64,000 nucleotides of DNA from Bacteroidota bacterium. GTDB lineage: Bacteria > Bacteroidota > Bacteroidia > Chitinophagales > Chitinophagaceae. This document shows positions 62,810-64,000 of the stretch, in pieces (within the stretch, counting starts at the first letter, position 1; each line of letters opens with the position of its first letter). The notes under the pieces are model-generated. The model was not told the DNA's origin and did no database searches. It saw nothing but the letters and a program-made list of their open reading frames with translations. A program made the position numbers and the translations under genes. The DNA is taken from assembly GCA_018267875.1 (NCBI GenBank), contig JAFDXP010000061.1:28036-92035 (forward strand), given 5' to 3'.

Positions 62810-63810
62810 GCTGTTTTTGGTTTTAGTTTTTTCCCGAAAATCATCCATTCAATAGTGAGTGCTGCAAAGGCTAAAGCCAAAAAATATTGGAAGTAGCTGG
62901 TGTAGTTGCTAAACATTAATGATCCCAAATTTTTTTGTTCCATTCCATCTATTTCATGCACCAATTTTCCGGCAACCTCATCTGCATTACGCAGCAACAG
63001 ATAGTTTCCCTTTCCAGCAGAAGCAATGCCTTTCAATTCATCTTCGTTTAGTTTACTAACTATCGGATTGCCCTGGTCATCCAGCTTCACCGCTTTCGTT
63101 TCAGGATCGAATAAGGTTGTGCCTTCCGGCGACCCAACTCCAACAGTATGTATGATAATTCCATTTTCAAAAGCATCTTTAGCGTTTGGAATTGCTTTCT
63201 CATCATGGTCTTCACCATCTGAAATAAGTACCAATGATTTGTATTTCTTCTCTTTTTGAGAGAATGATTTTTCTGACAGTTCTATCGCATCACCAATGAC
63301 AGTTCCTTGTGTTGGAACAAGATCGGGTCCTACATTTTGCAACATCATTCGTATTGCACTATAATCAATAGTCAGCGGTACTTGCAAATATGCCCTTCCG
63401 GCAAAAATCACCAAGCCAACTCGATCATTTTTCATTTTATCGAGCATACTAAGAATTAATTGTTTGGCTCGTGCAAGCCGATTGGGCTGAATGTCTTGCG
63501 CCAACATGCTTTTGCTAACGTCTAAGGCAATGATCACATCCACCCCCTTTCGTTGTACCTCCTCCGTACCAGATCCTTTTTGCAAATTTGCCCACCCAAT
63601 TATAGCTGCTACAAATGCAATGGATAGCAAGATAAATTTGAAAGTCAATCGCCCCGGAATAGTTCCTTGCAATTGCGTATTGACCAAAACCTGTTGACCT
63701 AATTTCTTCAATCGGTTTTTTCGCCAAATCAACATGCCTAAAAACAAGACAATAAATATAGGCAGGATGATAAGCAGATATAGATGCTCGGTGTGCTGAA
63801 AACGAAACAT
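62806..63810 (-). CDS. batB: von Willebrand factor A domain protein, BatB-like
   Basis: A 334-residue inner-membrane protein with two N-terminal helices (~10-28, 57-75) and one near the C-terminus (~308-325) flanking a VWA domain (~90-280). The MIDAS metal site is VIIALDVSKSMLAQDIQPNR (DxSxS), with TQGTVIGDAIELSEKSF and LVLISDGEDHDEKA. The N-terminal MFRFQHTEHLYLLIILPIF matches BatA/BatB proteins of aerotolerance operons, which act with MoxR ATPases. A promoter element 20 nt upstream makes it the first gene of the transcript, and no batA or moxR precedes it in the window; the next gene leftward in transcription is a T9SS cargo end. Confidence 0.87.
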   Translation of the reverse strand: MFRFQHTEHLYLLIILPIFIVLFLGMLIWRKNRLKKLGQQVLVNTQLQGTIPGRLTFKFILLSIAFVAAIIGWANLQKGSGTEEVQRKGVDVIIALDVSKSMLAQDIQPNRLARAKQLILSMLDKMKNDRVGLVIFAGRAYLQVPLTIDYSAIRMMLQNVGPDLVPTQGTVIGDAIELSEKSFSQKEKKYKSLVLISDGEDHDEKAIPNAKDAFENGIIIHTVGVGSPEGTTLFDPETKAVKLDDQGNPIVSKLNEDELKGIASAGKGNYLLLRNADEVAGKLVHEIDGMEQKNLGSLMFSNYTSYFQYFLALAFAALTIEWMIFGKKLKPKTA

Positions 63811-63830
63811 AAAGCGTTATGCGTACAACG

Positions 63831-63838
63831 CAAATTTA
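63831..63838 (-). promoter_or_regulatory. -7 promoter element for batB-batC
   Basis: The minus strand reads TAAATTTG, 20 nt before the batB ATG. Confidence 0.6.
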
Positions 63839-63907
63839 ACCGGCATATAAATACCTAAAATTGGTTTTGAGATTTTTTAACAAGCCCGTTCCACTACTTT
63901 CAAACGA

Positions 63908-64000
63908 CTATCGCCCAACTACCAGTTTTCCACGCACAACCGATCCGTTCACCTCTACCTCATAGAAATAAACACCATTAGCAACCGGTAATTGTGTATA
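63908..64000 (-). CDS. C-terminus of a T9SS-secreted protein (partial)
   Basis: The last 30 codons of a minus-strand gene that enters from the right edge. The reading frame ends YTQLPVANGVYFYEVEVNGS, then VVRGKLVVGR and TAG, which is the closing strand pattern of a T9SS type A sorting domain (LPxGVYxYxxxxxGxxxxGKLVV). The rest of the protein, and so its role, is outside the window. It stops 97 nt before the batB start, with only batB's promoter between. Confidence 0.8.
   Translation of the reverse strand, partial: YTQLPVANGVYFYEVEVNGSVVRGKLVVGR

Overview
The window is a piece of a low-GC Bacteroidota chromosome, most likely from the Chitinophagales/Sphingobacteriales side, although only the phylum is well supported. 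The evidence is: four proteins with type IX secretion (T9SS) C-terminal sorting domains; a complete alternative complex III operon (actABCDEF) running into caa3-type oxidase genes; DUF4290 next to murA; a MurA with Asp in place of the active-site Cys; AMP- and PLP-enzyme sets typical of the phylum; and recurrent Bacteroidetes-type -7 promoter elements (TAnnTTTG), most of them about 20 nt before the start codon. I see no prophage, insertion sequence, CRISPR array, rRNA or recognisable tRNA. This is mostly chromosomal core with a few accessory patches.

Layout. 0-2.3 kb (minus): HU, a membrane-anchored TPR protein, a 29-residue ribosomal-type basic protein and ribonuclease G/E. 2.6-12 kb: heme A synthase, a large membrane patatin, a glycosyltransferase, a solitary histidine ammonia-lyase, an FKBP isomerase, the DNA clamp DnaN, a WlbA-like sugar oxidoreductase and a DUF4184 membrane protein. 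12.3-20.7 kb is the most accessory part: an aminotransferase class IV enzyme, two unknown lipoproteins, a 988-residue NHL-repeat T9SS cargo and, divergently, a TPR sensor histidine kinase with a LytTR regulator. 20.7-32.5 kb (minus): actABCDEF-ctaC-ctaD, which passes electrons from menaquinol to oxygen. 32.7-41.2 kb: an SDR, an SGNH/PKD T9SS protein, DUF4290-murA, a cyanophycinase/isoaspartyl peptidase convergent pair and gyrB. 41.2-53.1 kb: a thioredoxin-like protein, dcd, a HmuY-like T9SS protein with a TonB receptor, asd, pdxA, a leucyl aminopeptidase, dtd, tadA, a Rieske protein, an LD-carboxypeptidase and a rhodanese. 53.2-59.9 kb: menF-D-B-A-C-E. 59.9-64 kb (minus): adk-obgE, a small unrecognised ORF on the plus strand, batB-batC, and the tail of another T9SS cargo.

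How the genes work together. The men operon makes the menaquinone that alternative complex III oxidises, and ctaA supplies heme A for the oxidase, so three separate loci serve one respiratory chain. Oxidase subunit III (ctaE) and menH are not in the window. The cyanophycinase and isoaspartyl peptidase would release Asp and Arg from cyanophycin. The HmuY-like/TonB pair looks like a heme or metal uptake unit whose secreted part uses T9SS.

No clear-cut new defence or biosynthetic system is visible. The best leads are the membrane patatin, a lipoprotein built from a duplicated three-Cys domain next to an NHL T9SS cargo and a divergent TPR-kinase system, the T9SS-exported HmuY-like protein, the 56-codon ORF at 61.8 kb, and the very regular promoter-to-start spacing, including one apparently leaderless gene.
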